NCBI RefSeq assembly: GCF_008806385.1
Contig: NZ_VZZK01000002.1
Span: 1-64,000 of the forward strand
Length of the DNA: 64,000 bases
Reading direction: 5' to 3'
Source of the DNA: Methylobacterium soli
GTDB lineage: Bacteria > Pseudomonadota > Alphaproteobacteria > Rhizobiales > Beijerinckiaceae
The translations under genes and the position numbers were made by a program. The notes below the pieces were generated by a model, which worked only from the letters and a program-made list of their open reading frames with translations, was not told the DNA's origin and did not search any database. Numbering within the stretch: the stretch's first letter is position 1; each line of letters starts with the position of its first letter. Of the stretch, positions 63,188-64,000 are shown one piece after another.

Positions 63188-63568
63188 ATGACCCAGAATC
63201 GCGTGCAGCGGGCCGTCGCCGTGGTGGCCGAGGACGAGCCCATTCTCCGCCTGGAGGCGGTCGATTTCCTGGAGGAGGCCGGCTTCGAGGTTCTCGATGC
63301 CGCCGACGCGGTCCAGGCGCTCCGGCATCTCGAGCAGCACCCGGACGTGTGCCTCCTGTTCACCGACGTGCAGATGCCGCCGGGCGGCATGACCGGCCTC
63401 GACCTCGCGCGCGAGGTCGCCGAGCGCTGGCCCCTCACCGCGATCGTGATCTGCTCGGGCATCGCCGAGCCGGACCCGGCGACGCTCCCGAGCACGGCCC
63501 GGTTCGTCCCCAAGCCGTTCCTGCCGAGCCGCATGCGGACGATCCTCAAGGGCGTCGCCGACCGCTGA
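63188..63568 (+). CDS. Single-domain response regulator
   Basis: A 126-residue stand-alone receiver. Acidic pocket EDEP, acceptor Asp60 in LLFTDVQMPPGGMTG, and Lys in VPKPFLP. It follows the HWE kinase in the same direction, the usual layout for the pair. No output domain, so it presumably acts through a phosphorelay or on another protein. Confidence 0.92.
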   Translation: MTQNRVQRAVAVVAEDEPILRLEAVDFLEEAGFEVLDAADAVQALRHLEQHPDVCLLFTDVQMPPGGMTGLDLAREVAERWPLTAIVICSGIAEPDPATLPSTARFVPKPFLPSRMRTILKGVADR

Positions 63569-63667
63569 CGCGGTGACGGATCGCGGCGCGCCTGCCCCTT
63601 CCGGCGGATGCGCCGGCCGGATATGTCGGGCCTGACCCCGCAGATCCGCCCTCCGCACAGGTTGAGC

Positions 63668-64000
63668 ATGAACGCCCCCGCCCCCCGCCAGCGCCCCGAT
63701 CCCGAGACCGTCGCGCGGGTCGTCACGGCGCTCGAAGCCCGGTTCGGCGCGCGGGTCGCCACCGGCCTGTCCCAGCGCGAGCAGCATGCCAGCACTCTCA
63801 CCTGGGTCCCGAACCAGCCTCCGGACGCCGTGGTGTTCGCCGAGAGCACCGAGGAGGTGCAGGCCATCGTGCGGATCTGCGCCGAGCACCGGATGCCGGT
63901 CATCGCCTTCGGGACGGGCTCGTCCCTCGAAGGCCATGTCAACGCGCCCTATGGTGGCATCTCCATCGATCTCTCGGGCATGAACCGCGTGCGCGCGGTC
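63668..64000 (+). CDS. FAD-binding oxidase, N-terminal part (cut by window end)
   Basis: The first 111 residues of a larger flavoenzyme. The FAD-binding type 4 domain begins with the block VFAESTEEVQAIVRI and the glycine-rich FGTGSSLEGHVNAPYGG, as in D-lactate dehydrogenase (cytochrome) and glycolate oxidase GlcD. About 350 further residues should lie beyond position 64000. The FAD-type assignment is firm; the substrate is open. Confidence 0.85.
   Translation, partial: MNAPAPRQRPDPETVARVVTALEARFGARVATGLSQREQHASTLTWVPNQPPDAVVFAESTEEVQAIVRICAEHRMPVIAFGTGSSLEGHVNAPYGGISIDLSGMNRVRAV

Overview
The window is one GC-rich (about 70%) stretch of bacterial chromosome, densely packed with genes on both strands. 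Gene content points to an alphaproteobacterium of the Hyphomicrobiales. The main markers are RegB/RegA redox control, the CtrA-proteolysis adaptor RcdA, a 6S RNA between zapA and 5-formyl-THF cyclo-ligase, an NDUFS4-like complex I subunit, IalB, and LOV and HWE-type sensor kinases. A Methylobacterium-like genus is likely, but this is inferred from gene content and protein style and has not been tested by comparison. No prophage, insertion sequence, CRISPR array or plasmid gene was seen.

Region 1 (about 0.2-16 kb) is mostly housekeeping: nth, purC, a glycosyltransferase group with IalB, a YgjP-type metallopeptidase, PHB depolymerase divergent from regB-regA, purS-purQ, rcdA, rpmE and an MsbA-like ABC exporter. 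Between purQ and rcdA lies the most interesting non-coding segment. It holds a perfect CtrA box, then a compact three-hairpin RNA with an exposed CCUCC loop, then a textbook terminator, and finally a degenerate CtrA box just before rcdA.

Region 2 (about 15.5-26.4 kb) carries a MotA/MotB-like pair, the ymdB/FCL/6S RNA/zapA cluster, and the lower-glycolysis cluster gap-pgk-fba with a thiE-like gene and a Sel1-repeat gene. Tandem 17-bp repeats and a 12-bp inverted repeat precede gap.

Region 3 (about 26-37 kb) includes a hybrid LOV histidine kinase, an AI-2E-family membrane protein with a large extra soluble domain, a lone receiver, GlgX, a spore-photolyase-like radical SAM protein and a deaminase.

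Region 4 (about 37-51 kb) lies between two tRNA-Pro genes and looks accessory: MFS pump plus esterase, GST, PAS-HTH regulator, metallo-hydrolase, SDR, RND pump, rhodanese and a glycosyltransferase.

Region 5 (about 51-64 kb) has small secreted proteins (one apparently using an AUC start), a TAXI-type binding protein without a TRAP partner, a second RND pump, a large HWE kinase with its receiver, and the first third of an FAD-linked oxidase cut by the window edge.
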